Of a stretch of DNA of 64,000 bases, positions 8,646 to 17,428 are shown piece after piece. This DNA comes from Chitinophagaceae bacterium DXS (GTDB lineage Bacteria > Bacteroidota > Bacteroidia > Chitinophagales > Chitinophagaceae). Within the stretch, counting starts at the first letter, position 1; every line of letters begins with the position of its first letter. Position numbers and translations under genes: made by a program. The DNA lies in assembly GCA_030345135.1 (NCBI GenBank), contig CP128386.1, positions 1,881,383-1,945,382 of the forward strand. Direction: 5' to 3'. A model generated the notes under the pieces. The model did no database searches. It saw only the letters and a list, made by a program, of their open reading frames with translations, and was not told the origin of the DNA.

Positions 8646-9920
8646 TCAACCTGTATATGGACACTCATGTTTTTCTATATGCTTAATAAAATCTTCTTTG
8701 AAATACTTTAATGCACTTTGTAACGGCTCCATCGCTCCCGGCGCCAATGCACAATAAGTATTACCCGGCCCGAGATACTGCGTATGCATTAGCAACAGAT
8801 CAATATCTTCATTTGACCCCGAACCTTTTTCAAGGCCCAGCAAGATCCGCTCAACCCAGGGCAATCCTTCACGACAGGGCGTACACCATCCACAACTTTC
8901 CTGTGCAAAAAAATGCTGGAGATTATGCACAAAACCAACAGGACACGTGGCATCATCCATCACGATCATTGTACCGGTGCCCAATCTGCTTCCTGCAGCA
9001 GCCACTGATATGTAGTCCATTTTTATATCGAGATGTTCTTCAGTCAGGAAGTCTGTTGAAGCCCCTCCGGGTAGTACTCCTTTCAGCTTATAACCATCTA
9101 CCATTCCGCCAGCATGGTCTTCAATAATCTCACGCATAGTTGTGCCTAATGGCAGTTCCCATACTCCGGGACGTTTTACTTTTCCACTCACGCCATATAA
9201 CTTGGTACCGCTGTCTTCACTTACACTCAACCCTTTAAACCATACTGCGCCGTTATTGATAATATGCGGCAGGCAACAAAGCGTTTCTACATTATTTACT
9301 ATTGTTGGCTTTCCGTACAAACCGCTCACTTGTGGAAAAGGCGGTTTGGATCTGGGTGTGGCACGCTTGCCTTCGAGCGCATTCAATAACGCAGTTTCCT
9401 CACCACAGATATAACGGCCCACACCTGTATGTAAATGCATTTCGAGATTCCAGCCTGTACCGAGAATATTCTTGCCCAGGTAACCTGCCGCATAAGCTTC
9501 TTCAATACTTTTTTGCATTAACGTTGCTGCTTTTCTGTAGGCCCAGCGAAGGAATACATACGAGATATCGGCCTTAATTGCATAGGCTGCGAGGATCATT
9601 CCTTCAATTAGCTGATGCGGATTACCTTCCAGAAGCAAACGGTCCTTAAAAGTACCCGGTTCCATTTCATCAGCATTGCAAATAAGGTATTTTGGGTGCC
9701 TGGCACTGTCATCCATCGGAACAAAGCTCCATTTCATGCCGGTGCTGAAACCCGCGCCACCGCGGCCTTTCAGTCCGCTATCTTTTACTATCTGTTGAAC
9801 GTCCTGCGGAGAAGCATTTTTTACGGCTTTTCGCACTGCAGCATAGCCGCCAGTCTGCTCATACTCTTTCAGGCTGAGTGATTTTCCCGGAACGATATGT
9901 TTGGTTAGCGGCTGTTCCAT
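8646..9920 (-). CDS. nuoF: NADH-quinone oxidoreductase subunit F (NADH/FMN site)
   Basis: Flavoprotein subunit of complex I that oxidises NADH and carries FMN and cluster N3. It has 424 aa. The NADH/FMN glycine-rich loop is GRGGAGFSTGMKWSF (residues 52-66), followed by CNADEMEPGTFKDR and GRYICGEETALLNALEGKR. The [4Fe-4S] ligands are C343/C346/C349 (ESCGWCTPCREG) with a further cysteine at C390. It lies between nuoE and nuoG in the standard order. Confidence 0.98.
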   Translation of the reverse strand: MEQPLTKHIVPGKSLSLKEYEQTGGYAAVRKAVKNASPQDVQQIVKDSGLKGRGGAGFSTGMKWSFVPMDDSARHPKYLICNADEMEPGTFKDRLLLEGNPHQLIEGMILAAYAIKADISYVFLRWAYRKAATLMQKSIEEAYAAGYLGKNILGTGWNLEMHLHTGVGRYICGEETALLNALEGKRATPRSKPPFPQVSGLYGKPTIVNNVETLCCLPHIINNGAVWFKGLSVSEDSGTKLYGVSGKVKRPGVWELPLGTTMREIIEDHAGGMVDGYKLKGVLPGGASTDFLTEEHLDIKMDYISVAAAGSRLGTGTMIVMDDATCPVGFVHNLQHFFAQESCGWCTPCREGLPWVERILLGLEKGSGSNEDIDLLLMHTQYLGPGNTYCALAPGAMEPLQSALKYFKEDFIKHIEKHECPYTG

Positions 9921-10118
9921 AGAAGTAAAAGTTTAAATTCCCCGCCTGAACGGCTTCAGTCGGGCAGGAAAAGTAAAAAGTAAAAAAGCGATACACTTTA
10001 GACAGCACCCTATCTTATTCTAAAAGAGTAGAAGGGATTGTTGTCCTTAAATAACGACTATTCATGTAGTACACATCCGCACATTTACACATCTGCACAT
10101 TTGCATATTTGCACATTT
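9921..10118. repeat. Mosaic of repeat words between nuoE and nuoF
   Basis: About 9938-9967 is the palindrome-like CCCCGCCTGAACGGCTTCAG followed by TCGGGCAGG. Its relatives lie at about 58529-58557 and in part at 62725-62745. About 10068-10118 is an ACATTTGCACATTT-type word array that recurs at 10815-10862. No gene is visible in this 198-bp operon-internal gap. Confidence 0.8.
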
Positions 10119-10676
10119 TCATTGGCTATACTTTTTCAAAATTTCCAAAAGCTGATCTTCTTTTACATCTTCATATAAATCTTCATCAATCATCATTGCC
10201 GGCGCATGATCACAACACCCCAGGCACACGTTTGGCAACAAAGTGAACACATTATCCTTTGTTGTCTGGCCAAATTGAACATTCAATTGCTTTTGCAACG
10301 CCTGGTATATTTTTCCATAGCCCATTACGTAACATGAAATGCTGTCGCACAACAATATCACATGTTTACCAACGGGTTTGCGATAAATTAAATTATAGAA
10401 GGTGGCCACGCTGTCTACTTCTGCTGCGCTCATTTCAAGATATTGAGCAACAGCTTCGACACTTTCATCACTAACCCAACGTCTGTATTTCTGAACAATC
10501 TTTAATGCTTCAATAACTGCAGCTTTCTTAAATGGCACAAGGCTTACCTCATGATCAATTTCATGCTTCTCCTTTTCACTAAGCGGTGCGTTGTGTGCTA
10601 TATGTTCCCGTATAATGTCCATTTCTTTTAAATGGTCAGCCTGCTTTTTTCCGGTTATATATTTTGTTTCATGCAT
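10119..10676 (-). CDS. nuoE: NADH-quinone oxidoreductase subunit E ([2Fe-2S])
   Basis: Thioredoxin-like [2Fe-2S] subunit partnering NuoF in the NADH dehydrogenase module. It has 185 aa. The ligands are C110 and C115 (LLCDSISC) and C151 and C155 (CLGCCDHAPAM), the usual Cx4C and Cx3C spacing. The N-terminal helical part includes LEMSAAEVDSVATFYNLIY, typical of the family. It starts with ATG at 10674-10676, directly downstream of an AGCTGTCAGCTATCAGC word cluster. Confidence 0.97.
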   Translation of the reverse strand: MHETKYITGKKQADHLKEMDIIREHIAHNAPLSEKEKHEIDHEVSLVPFKKAAVIEALKIVQKYRRWVSDESVEAVAQYLEMSAAEVDSVATFYNLIYRKPVGKHVILLCDSISCYVMGYGKIYQALQKQLNVQFGQTTKDNVFTLLPNVCLGCCDHAPAMMIDEDLYEDVKEDQLLEILKKYSQ

Positions 10677-10860
10677 TGTTGAGCTGTCAGCTGTCAGCTA
10701 TGAGCTATCAGCTTTTGTTTATCAGGTTATCATTTCACTTATTTGCCAAACCTCACCTCAAATCCTTTATTGAGGAGTGGATAATTGTCTTCTTCACATA
10801 CAATCTATCCGACAGTCCTGCATCAGCATTTGCACATTTACCTATTTGCACATTCGCACA
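10677..10860. repeat. AGCTATCAG and GCACATTT word repeats between nuoCD and nuoE
   Basis: About 10680-10716 holds AGCTGTCAGCTGTCAGCTAT and continues with GAGCTATCAGC. About 10815-10862 holds GCATTTGCACATTTACC and TTGCACATTCGCACACTACC, directly against the nuoCD stop. Both belong to dispersed families of this window. No coding sequence is supported. Confidence 0.75.
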
Positions 10861-12609
10861 CTACCGGTCAATGTCCGCCAGCACAAAATCCACACTTCCC
10901 AAAATGGACAGCAAGTCGGCAACGGTGTAGCCTTTGCTTACATAAGGCACCATCTGCATATGCGGAAATGACGGAGTTCTTATGCGCGTTCTGTATGATG
11001 ACGTATTACCATCGCTTACGAGATAATAACTGTTGGCACCCTTTGTTGCTTCAATGCAGCTCATTGCTTCTCCTGCAGGAATAACCGGTCCCCAGCTTAC
11101 ATTCAAAAAATGCGTGATCAGCGTTTCTATATCCTGCATTGTATACTTTTTCAATGGCGGAGTTGTGAGGGGGTGATCTGCCTTATAATTGCCTTCGGGC
11201 ATGTTATTCAAACATTGTTCTATTATACGAAGGCTTTGCCATAACTCTTCAACGCGAACTACGGCACGATCAAAACAGTCACCGTTTTGTGCAGTCGGAA
11301 TCTCAAAATCAAACATCTCATATCCGGAATAAGGTTGCTTTTTTCTGAAATCCCAGTCAAGTCCGCACGCACGCAAACCCGGTCCCGTTACACCCCATTC
11401 TATAGCTTCATCCAACGTATATACACCAATACCTTTGGTTCTGCCTTTGAACAGGCTGTTGCGGATAACCATGTTGGTATACTCTTTTATCTTGGGAGGA
11501 AAATATTTTACAAAATCACGCACCAAACCGTCCCATCCTTTTGGCAGATCCTGGGCAACGCCACCGATGCGAAACCAGTTTGGATGCATTCGTCCGCCGC
11601 ATACAGCTTCTATTATATCAAAGACTTTTTCACGATCCGTAAACATGTAAAACACCGGAGAAAGTTGACCAACATCCTGGGCAAAAGTGCCGAACCAAAC
11701 AAGGTGACTCGAAATGCGGAACAACTCGCATAACATTACCCTGATCACTTTGACCCTGTCAGGCACCTCAATACCAGCCAGCTTTTCAACTGCAAGCAGG
11801 TAAGCGAGATTGTTCATTACCCCACCGAGGTAATCAATGCGATCTGTATAAGGTATATATGTGTGCCAGCTTTGCCGTTCGCCCATCTTTTCCGCTCCCC
11901 GATGATGGAAGCCAATTTCAGGAACTGCATCGACAATATCTTCTCCATCCAGCTGCAGCACAATACGTAATACGCCATGCGTACCGGGGTGTTGCGGTCC
12001 TATGTTGAGGAACATAAAGTCAGCATCGTCACTTTCTCTCTTCATGCCCCATTCTTCCGGCTTGAATTGCAACGCATCCTGTTCGCGATCGATAGTTTCA
12101 TTGATCAAACGGTAAGGACCAATTTCGGTTGCCCTTGCCGGATGTTCCTTGCGCAACGGATGTCCCTGCCATGTAAGCGGCATAAGAATACGTTGCAAAT
12201 GTGGGTGACCTTCGAATTTGATCCCGAACATGTCGTACACTTCACGCTCATACCAATTGGCATTTTTAAACAGACTTGTTATTGAAGGAATTGAAGGATA
12301 TTCTCCTTCCAGCGCTACCTTTAAACGAATGAACTTATTGCGGTCAAGAGAAAACAGACTATAAATTACGGTGAAGTCTTTTGCGGGAAGTTTTTCTTTA
12401 CCCATCCTGTCACGCTCATCAATCCCACACAGATCATACAACAGGTTGAAGGGAGCGCTGATGGTATTTTTAAGATAACGTACAACTGCCACTATGTTTT
12501 CCTTTGGCAGCCACAATGTATCTATATTGTCTACCGTTTGTTGCGGAACAAATGTAACTGCATCAAATTGTTGATGCAATGAAGTTAATATGGCAGAAGC
12601 ATCAGACAT
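10861..12609 (-). CDS. nuoCD: NADH-quinone oxidoreductase subunit C/D fusion
   Basis: A single 582-aa chain joins NuoC (about residues 1-170) to NuoD (about 185-582). The NuoC part ends around the motif for the 30-kDa subunit, [18 protein letters not shown] and [17 protein letters not shown]. The NuoD part opens with [17 protein letters not shown] and has [19 protein letters not shown] and the C-terminal VLADIDR, all typical of the quinone-site 49-kDa subunit. I chose the ATG at 12607-12609 (MSDASAIL). A longer frame starts at 12675, but its extra 22 codons are translated repeat DNA ([14 protein letters not shown]) and are unlikely to be protein. Confidence 0.95.
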   Translation of the reverse strand: MSDASAILTSLHQQFDAVTFVPQQTVDNIDTLWLPKENIVAVVRYLKNTISAPFNLLYDLCGIDERDRMGKEKLPAKDFTVIYSLFSLDRNKFIRLKVALEGEYPSIPSITSLFKNANWYEREVYDMFGIKFEGHPHLQRILMPLTWQGHPLRKEHPARATEIGPYRLINETIDREQDALQFKPEEWGMKRESDDADFMFLNIGPQHPGTHGVLRIVLQLDGEDIVDAVPEIGFHHRGAEKMGERQSWHTYIPYTDRIDYLGGVMNNLAYLLAVEKLAGIEVPDRVKVIRVMLCELFRISSHLVWFGTFAQDVGQLSPVFYMFTDREKVFDIIEAVCGGRMHPNWFRIGGVAQDLPKGWDGLVRDFVKYFPPKIKEYTNMVIRNSLFKGRTKGIGVYTLDEAIEWGVTGPGLRACGLDWDFRKKQPYSGYEMFDFEIPTAQNGDCFDRAVVRVEELWQSLRIIEQCLNNMPEGNYKADHPLTTPPLKKYTMQDIETLITHFLNVSWGPVIPAGEAMSCIEATKGANSYYLVSDGNTSSYRTRIRTPSFPHMQMVPYVSKGYTVADLLSILGSVDFVLADIDR

Positions 12610-12961
12610 ATAATAATTGTGAATGGTCAATGGTGAATAGTGAATGGTGTTGCAGGTTTTGTTTTTGCAAAACACTTTATTTCCTATTCATTTCTGACAA
12701 TTCTTTTTTTACTTAACATCCTTTCTTTGAAATAGTCAATGGCGAATAGCGAATGGTTGCAGGTTTGTTTTTGCAAACACTTTTATTTCCTATTCATTCC
12801 TGACAATTCATTTTTGCTTTACTACTTGTCTTGAAGATGAATTTTAACGATAACGCCTCGCAGGTCAAATTCCTTTACGATCAGTAACCCCTTAAACACC
12901 GCCTTTGTAAACAGTTGGAAGCCGGCATTTTTCACTATTCACCATTCACTATTCACTTCAA
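12610..12961. repeat. Fold-back repeat region with internal direct duplication between nuoB and nuoCD
   Basis: The left arm (about 12617-12650) is built of GAATGGTCAATGGTGAATAG words. The right arm (about 12932-12960) is TTCACTATTCACCATTCAC, its inverse. Inside lie two direct copies of a block of about 85-90 bp (about 12636-12705 and 12748-12822) sharing GTTTTTGCAAA, TTTATTTCCTATTCATT and CTGACAATTC. The 352-bp stretch has no supported gene. The word family recurs at 51410-51450. Confidence 0.85.
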
Positions 12962-13600
12962 TCACACCTCATCAACAGGCCTGAAGTTTACCATATTCAT
13001 TCTTTCTTCACGTCGTTTGTCTTTCATGGGCATTAATTTGGGTTTTTCCACGCCCTGATCACCTATAACCCAGCTCAATGGCCTTCTCTCACTCTTAACG
13101 GCTTCGCCTAACAGTACAAGTCCCTGCATAAAGGCATCAGGCCTCGGCGGACAACCCGGAACATAAACATCAACGGGTAAAAATTTATCGACACCCTGAA
13201 CCACGCTGTAGATATCATACATGCCCCCACTGTTTGCACAACTACCCATCGAAATAACCCATCGTGGTTCCATCATTTGTTCGTGTAATCTTTTTATTAT
13301 AGGCACCATTTTAATAAACACTGTACCTGCAATCACCATCACATCGGCCTCACGTGGCGTACCTCTTATAACTTCTGCACCAAAGCGCGCCACATCATAT
13401 TTACTGGTTATACTTGTAGCCATTTCTACAAAGCAGCAGCTCAATCCGAAGTGAAAGGGCCACATGGAATTTTTTCTTCCCCATGCAAGCAAATCCTGCA
13501 CCGTTGTGAGCATCACGCTTTTACTCACGGCCTCTTCCATGCTTCCGTTTCCGTTGAAGCTACCGGTATCATTGTTTGTTTTGCTTAACCACCATTTCAT
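12962..13600 (-). CDS. nuoB: NADH-quinone oxidoreductase subunit B (cluster N2)
   Basis: Hydrogenase-related subunit that carries the terminal [4Fe-4S] cluster N2, which reduces quinone. It has 212 aa. The ligands are the tandem C55-C56 ([13 protein letters not shown]), C121 ([13 protein letters not shown]) and C150 (VPGCPPRPD). The tail after residue 180 is charged and poorly conserved. It sits between nuoA and nuoCD, with an 85-bp gap to nuoA carrying decayed AGCTATAAG/CTGTCAG words. Confidence 0.97.
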   Translation of the reverse strand: MKWWLSKTNNDTGSFNGNGSMEEAVSKSVMLTTVQDLLAWGRKNSMWPFHFGLSCCFVEMATSITSKYDVARFGAEVIRGTPREADVMVIAGTVFIKMVPIIKRLHEQMMEPRWVISMGSCANSGGMYDIYSVVQGVDKFLPVDVYVPGCPPRPDAFMQGLVLLGEAVKSERRPLSWVIGDQGVEKPKLMPMKDKRREERMNMVNFRPVDEV

Positions 13601-13685
13601 AAGCTATAAGTTGTCTGCTGTCAGTGGCAGGCTTTCTGTTTTTTACTAATCAGGCTTCAATTAATCTGAACCATAAATTCATGAG

Positions 13686-14099
13686 CTATAACTTCTTCAT
13701 TGCTTTGATGATCTTTAAACCATCCGGACCAAAATCCAAAGCACCTATGCCCCACTCATATATAAGTACAACAACAAGTTGAACAATGAATATTGACGCG
13801 CCAATATATCCTGCCCACCCGAGCTCATAAAAGCCAAGCGCCCACAACATAAGAAACACCGCTTCCACATCAAATATTACAAATAACATAGCGACAAGAT
13901 AGAACTGAGCAGAAAAACGGATACGTGCAGTACCGGTTTGTTGTACACCGCCCTCATATGGCAGATCTGTTTGTCTGTCCTTATGTCTTTGACCTAATAT
14001 GTAAGACAACGACAAAATAAGAACCAGCAACAATACCACCAGTACTGTGTAAAGCAGAAAAGGCCACAAAATTTCACTATGGTTATTACTTGCAGGCAT
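13686..14099 (-). CDS. nuoA: NADH-quinone oxidoreductase subunit A
   Basis: First gene of the nuo operon: a small membrane subunit of complex I, 137 aa with three membrane helices. Conserved features are LPYEGGVQQTGTARIRF in the loop, and FYLVAMLFVIFDVEAVFLMLW, cited here as FVIFDVEAVFL with the conserved acidic residues. I use the ATG at 14097-14099 (MPASNNHSEIL). A TTG six codons upstream (14117) would add MQKKND, but it lies in an A-rich tract and is less likely. Confidence 0.95.
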   Translation of the reverse strand: MPASNNHSEILWPFLLYTVLVVLLLVLILSLSYILGQRHKDRQTDLPYEGGVQQTGTARIRFSAQFYLVAMLFVIFDVEAVFLMLWALGFYELGWAGYIGASIFIVQLVVVLIYEWGIGALDFGPDGLKIIKAMKKL

Positions 14100-14176
14100 A
14101 TCGTTTTTTTTTTGCAATAACCTATAATCCGGCGCAATTAAATCGCCGTTTCAAATACAGTATGTTCCGTACGTAT

Positions 14177-14608
14177 TTAGCTTCTGATGTACATTTCCAG
14201 GTGTTCTATAATAAAATCCTTTTCGTAAATGATGTACTTTACAACATCACCAATGGAAACAAGGCCGATTAATTCTTCTTCGCTATTCAATACGGGTAGA
14301 TGACGGATAAATTTTTCAGTCATCATTTGCATACATTCTTCAATAGTTGTGTCGGGAGTAACAAATACCGGGCGGCTGGACATAATATGCCTTACCAGTG
14401 TCTCTTTAGAGGATCTACCTTTAAGGATAACTTTACGGGCATAATCTCTTTCTGTGAAGACTCCAATCAGCTTTCCATTTTCTACTACAACGAGAGCGCC
14501 TAAATTTTTTTCTTCCAGTGCTTCCAAAGCGTCATACACGGAACTGTCAGGACTAACCCCGTACACTGTATTACCCTTCTTATGTAGGATATCACGAACA
14601 GTGTTCAT
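14177..14608 (-). CDS. CBS-domain pair protein
   Basis: A 143-aa soluble protein made of two CBS domains (about residues 8-62 and 73-130). CBS pairs bind adenosyl ligands such as AMP, ATP or SAM and regulate partner proteins. Typical motifs are seen: NLGALVVVENGKLIGVFTER followed by DYARKVIL, and the second copy RHLPVLNSEEELIGLVSIGD. There is no attached enzyme or transporter domain, so the target is unknown. It is transcribed toward nuoA with a 77-bp gap, so co-transcription with the complex I operon is possible but not shown. Confidence 0.9.
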   Translation of the reverse strand: MNTVRDILHKKGNTVYGVSPDSSVYDALEALEEKNLGALVVVENGKLIGVFTERDYARKVILKGRSSKETLVRHIMSSRPVFVTPDTTIEECMQMMTEKFIRHLPVLNSEEELIGLVSIGDVVKYIIYEKDFIIEHLEMYIRS

Positions 14609-14995
14609 AAAAAATTTTTAGAGAGCTACTTAAATGATACTATTAAATTAATACATTTTTTGAAAATGCAAAAGATTGTGGAAAATAGTTTCACAAATGC
14701 ATGTGCGTTATAACATGCTAATTTTGACCGGATTTTTAAGAGGCAGTGGAGTTATTAAGTACGATTTACGAAGTACGAAGTACTTAATCACAGGCCTTCA
14801 TCCTTATTTTCTAATTCGATTATTGATATACGGGGTGTGCACAAGTACGATTTACGATTTACGAAGTACCTGGTCTCAGTTTTGCTCCTTACTTTCTAAT
14901 TGATTCCTGACATAAAGTACTAAGGTTGAAAGCACAACCTATACTTGTATAACAGCATCACCAAATAGATGATAGGATAAAGCGCTTGAGAATTG
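14609..14995. repeat. Intergenic region with duplicated GTACGATTTACGAAGTAC block
   Basis: Two direct copies of a block of about 85-90 bp start near 14757 and 14843. Each begins with AGTACGATTTACGA plus GAAGTAC words and ends with CTTATTTTCTAATTCGATT or CTTACTTTCTAATTGATTCC. The GTACGAAGTAC word returns at 20159-20184. The rest of the region (CBS gene upstream sequence, about 14609-14750) holds nothing I can name. Confidence 0.7.
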
Positions 14996-15154
14996 CTAGT
15001 TTCGAAGATCCTTTTCAAAGGTTGAATGCTGAATAATATCGAAGATTTCCGATTCTCTTTTCTTAATGTTTTTGATAACGCGGAGTCCTAAAACAATTAT
15101 CACAAGGTGGATTAATAGGGCTACAACAACGTAAGTGAACAACCCGGTTTCCAT
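14996..15154 (-). CDS. Small single-pass membrane protein, unknown function
   Basis: A 52-aa frame from ATG (15152-15154) to TAG (14996-14998). Residues 5-24 form one hydrophobic helix (LFTYVVVALLIHLVIIVLGL). A basic stretch (RVIKNIKKRE) and an acidic/polar tail ending in EKDLRN follow. This organisation, with positive charges after the helix, is what a real small inner-membrane protein would show. I do not recognise a family. There is no supporting neighbour: the gene lies alone between the CBS gene and the divergent sugar dehydrogenase. Codon usage looks coding, but the length leaves doubt. Confidence 0.5.
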   Translation of the reverse strand: METGLFTYVVVALLIHLVIIVLGLRVIKNIKKRESEIFDIIQHSTFEKDLRN

Positions 15155-15373
15155 GGTCGATTGAATTTAAGTAGGCACGAATTTACATTACATCCCTTTC
15201 GTACAATATTAAAATTCATTAAGCTGACATTAAGAATAGCTTTATTATTTAAAATAGCGAAATTCAGTTCCATACAACCATCTGTGAGGGATCGTCCACT
15301 TTTAATGTCCTGATATGCAGCCCCGTTTTAACTTTACGGGCTCTAACAATTTCCACCTTTAAAAAAGCTAATT

Positions 15374-16648
15374 ATGTTACAACACCTTAAAAAGAGCATT
15401 TATTTATTATTCACCCTGTCTCTTCCATTTTATTTTTATGCCTGCACCAAGCCTTCAAATGAACATTCTAAAGATGCTGTTACATCTGCAAATGAACGCG
15501 TAGTTGCTATGGCCTATCCACCGGTTGAAACACTTCCCCCCAACGCTCCTACTCAAAAGCCGGCTTTTTACGGTCAGACAAGATCTCCGGGAGCCAAAAC
15601 GCAAACGCCATTAAACGTAACCATCCTGGCCAGAACATTAAATCATCCCTGGTCAATTGCATTTTTACCGGATGGCCGGATGCTGGTAACTGAAAAATCC
15701 GGCAACATGCGTATTATAACAACCACCGGCATTGTGTCGAGTCCCTTATTAAATCTTCCGGCAGTAAAATACCAGGCCGAAGCCGGTCTACTGGATGTTA
15801 TAACAGATGAAAATTTTAGTACCAATCGCCAACTATTCTGGACTTATGTAGAAGCATCCGGAACAAAATATACGGTGGCTGTAGCCAGGGCAAATTTATC
15901 TGCTGACGAAACAAAGCTTGACAATGTAAAAGTTATTTACCGTGCAACACCTTCTTACACCGGTTTGCAGCACTTCGGATCTCGTTTGTTGCTTTACCAG
16001 GGATTGCTATATGTATGCCTTGGGGACAGGCATGATGATAGTATACGCGTACAGGCACAACAACTGAACTCATCGATCGGTAAAGTTGTCCGGATCAATA
16101 AAGATGGTACGCCTGCAGCAGGAAATCCCTACAAAACAACATCAACTACCAAAGGTGAAATATGGAGCATTGGCTCCCGGGATCCTCAAGGCATGGTGAT
16201 CAATCCTGCAACCAGTGAACTTTGGGAAAGTGAGCATGGACCAACAGGTGGCGACGAAATCAATATCATAAAACGCGGAGCCAATTACGGATGGCCCGTA
16301 ATAACATATGGCCTGGATAATGACGGCACACCCCTTAACGGAGGAAAAACTGCACAGGACAATATGCGGCAACCTGTATATTACTGGGATCCTGCAATAG
16401 CTCCCAGTGGAATGACATTCTATTCCAGTAGTGTGATTACAGAGTGGCAGGATAATCTTTTTGTTGCTTCTCTTAAAGACAAACATATTGTCAGGCTAAT
16501 CATAAACAACAACAGGGTTACCGGTGAAGAAAGATTGTTAACTGACCAGAATCAACGGTTCAGAGATGTCAAAGCCGGGCCTGATGGTGCCTTGTATGCA
16601 GTGACAGATGAACTACAGGGAAGACTTTACCGCATCAGCAAAAAATAA
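15374..16648 (+). CDS. PQQ-type aldose sugar dehydrogenase-like lipoprotein
   Basis: A 424-aa protein of the soluble glucose/sorbosone dehydrogenase beta-propeller family, which oxidises aldose sugars in the periplasm with PQQ. The N-terminus is a lipoprotein signal with cysteine at C24 (FYFYACTKPS). The propeller follows from about residue 75. Family marks include NHPWSIAFLPDGRMLVTEK, EAGLLDVITDENF, RDPQGMVINP and SEHGPTGGDEINI followed by GANYGWP. The gene stands alone, in convergent orientation with the DUF4833 gene 16 bp away. Substrate cannot be told, and whether this strain makes PQQ is not visible here. Confidence 0.88.
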   Translation: MLQHLKKSIYLLFTLSLPFYFYACTKPSNEHSKDAVTSANERVVAMAYPPVETLPPNAPTQKPAFYGQTRSPGAKTQTPLNVTILARTLNHPWSIAFLPDGRMLVTEKSGNMRIITTTGIVSSPLLNLPAVKYQAEAGLLDVITDENFSTNRQLFWTYVEASGTKYTVAVARANLSADETKLDNVKVIYRATPSYTGLQHFGSRLLLYQGLLYVCLGDRHDDSIRVQAQQLNSSIGKVVRINKDGTPAAGNPYKTTSTTKGEIWSIGSRDPQGMVINPATSELWESEHGPTGGDEINIIKRGANYGWPVITYGLDNDGTPLNGGKTAQDNMRQPVYYWDPAIAPSGMTFYSSSVITEWQDNLFVASLKDKHIVRLIINNNRVTGEERLLTDQNQRFRDVKAGPDGALYAVTDELQGRLYRISKK

Positions 16649-16664
16649 CAATAGCCTATTACGG

Positions 16665-17270
16665 TCAGGGATTTATGCGACGCACAAACTCCCTGCCCGT
16701 TGAAATATCTGTTGTTGTAATATCTATATACTCCACTTTGGGATTCCAGAATGATCCGCCATTCACCTGTACAAAAACCCGGGTGAGTAAAGATTCTTTG
16801 TCTCCGCATGCCAAAAAAATATGGTATTTATTATCTGTTGCAGATCGTTTTAATAGCAACGGCATTTTCTTGTATGCAGCAAGACGTATTTCGTACTGAT
16901 CATCACCGGAATAGCGCGATACAACGCCATAAGCAAATTTTTCTTCAATAGCATTCAGCTCTTTGCGTCTGCCATTTTCGGTGTAACGGATCCATGAGGT
17001 TTTTACGGGATTCTCTGTATCCAATACACCTTTAGATTTAAAATTGAGTTCATAAATAACCGTATTCGCATCTTTGGTGCGTTGCAAAAAGAATAAAAGA
17101 TTTTCTCCTTTAGGCACGGGAAAACGCGTGCTGTCTTCCCATTTCCTGGCATATAGATCAGTGTACGCAAACACAACAAAACAAAAAGTCGCGTATGCAA
17201 GAACACGGCATACATTAAATGATTTACAGGCTAAATTTTGTAAGGATCGATGTACGTTAACGGGTTTCAT
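16665..17270 (-). CDS. DUF4833 domain-containing exported protein
   Basis: A 201-aa protein with an N-terminal hydrophobic segment (about residues 22-40), likely a signal sequence. The mature part has the features I associate with DUF4833: RFPVPKGENLLFFLQRTKDA near residue 50, VKTSWIRYTENGRRKELN, FAYGVVSRY and the C-terminal KVEYIDITTTDISTG. The family function is unknown. It lies 158 bp downstream of the GH110-like gene on the same strand and could be read through from it. The domain call is from memory of the motif pattern and is fairly but not fully certain. Confidence 0.7.
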   Translation of the reverse strand: MKPVNVHRSLQNLACKSFNVCRVLAYATFCFVVFAYTDLYARKWEDSTRFPVPKGENLLFFLQRTKDANTVIYELNFKSKGVLDTENPVKTSWIRYTENGRRKELNAIEEKFAYGVVSRYSGDDQYEIRLAAYKKMPLLLKRSATDNKYHIFLACGDKESLLTRVFVQVNGGSFWNPKVEYIDITTTDISTGREFVRRINP

Positions 17271-17428
17271 AAACTAGCGTTTGTTGAAAAGAACCATGGC
17301 TACAACCTGCGCATGATCTTTTTTTTCAACAACCAATTAATAACCTACCCCTATTCGGACAGCCAATTTTATTTTACTTTAACAGACGCACCGGAAGAAC
17401 CCGCACTTCATTCAATACCACTCACTGA

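Noticed and set aside
15155-15373. Riboswitch or structured leader before the sugar dehydrogenase gene
   Set aside because: No stem-loop pattern of a known riboswitch class was found in this A/T-rich stretch; only weak promoter-like words.
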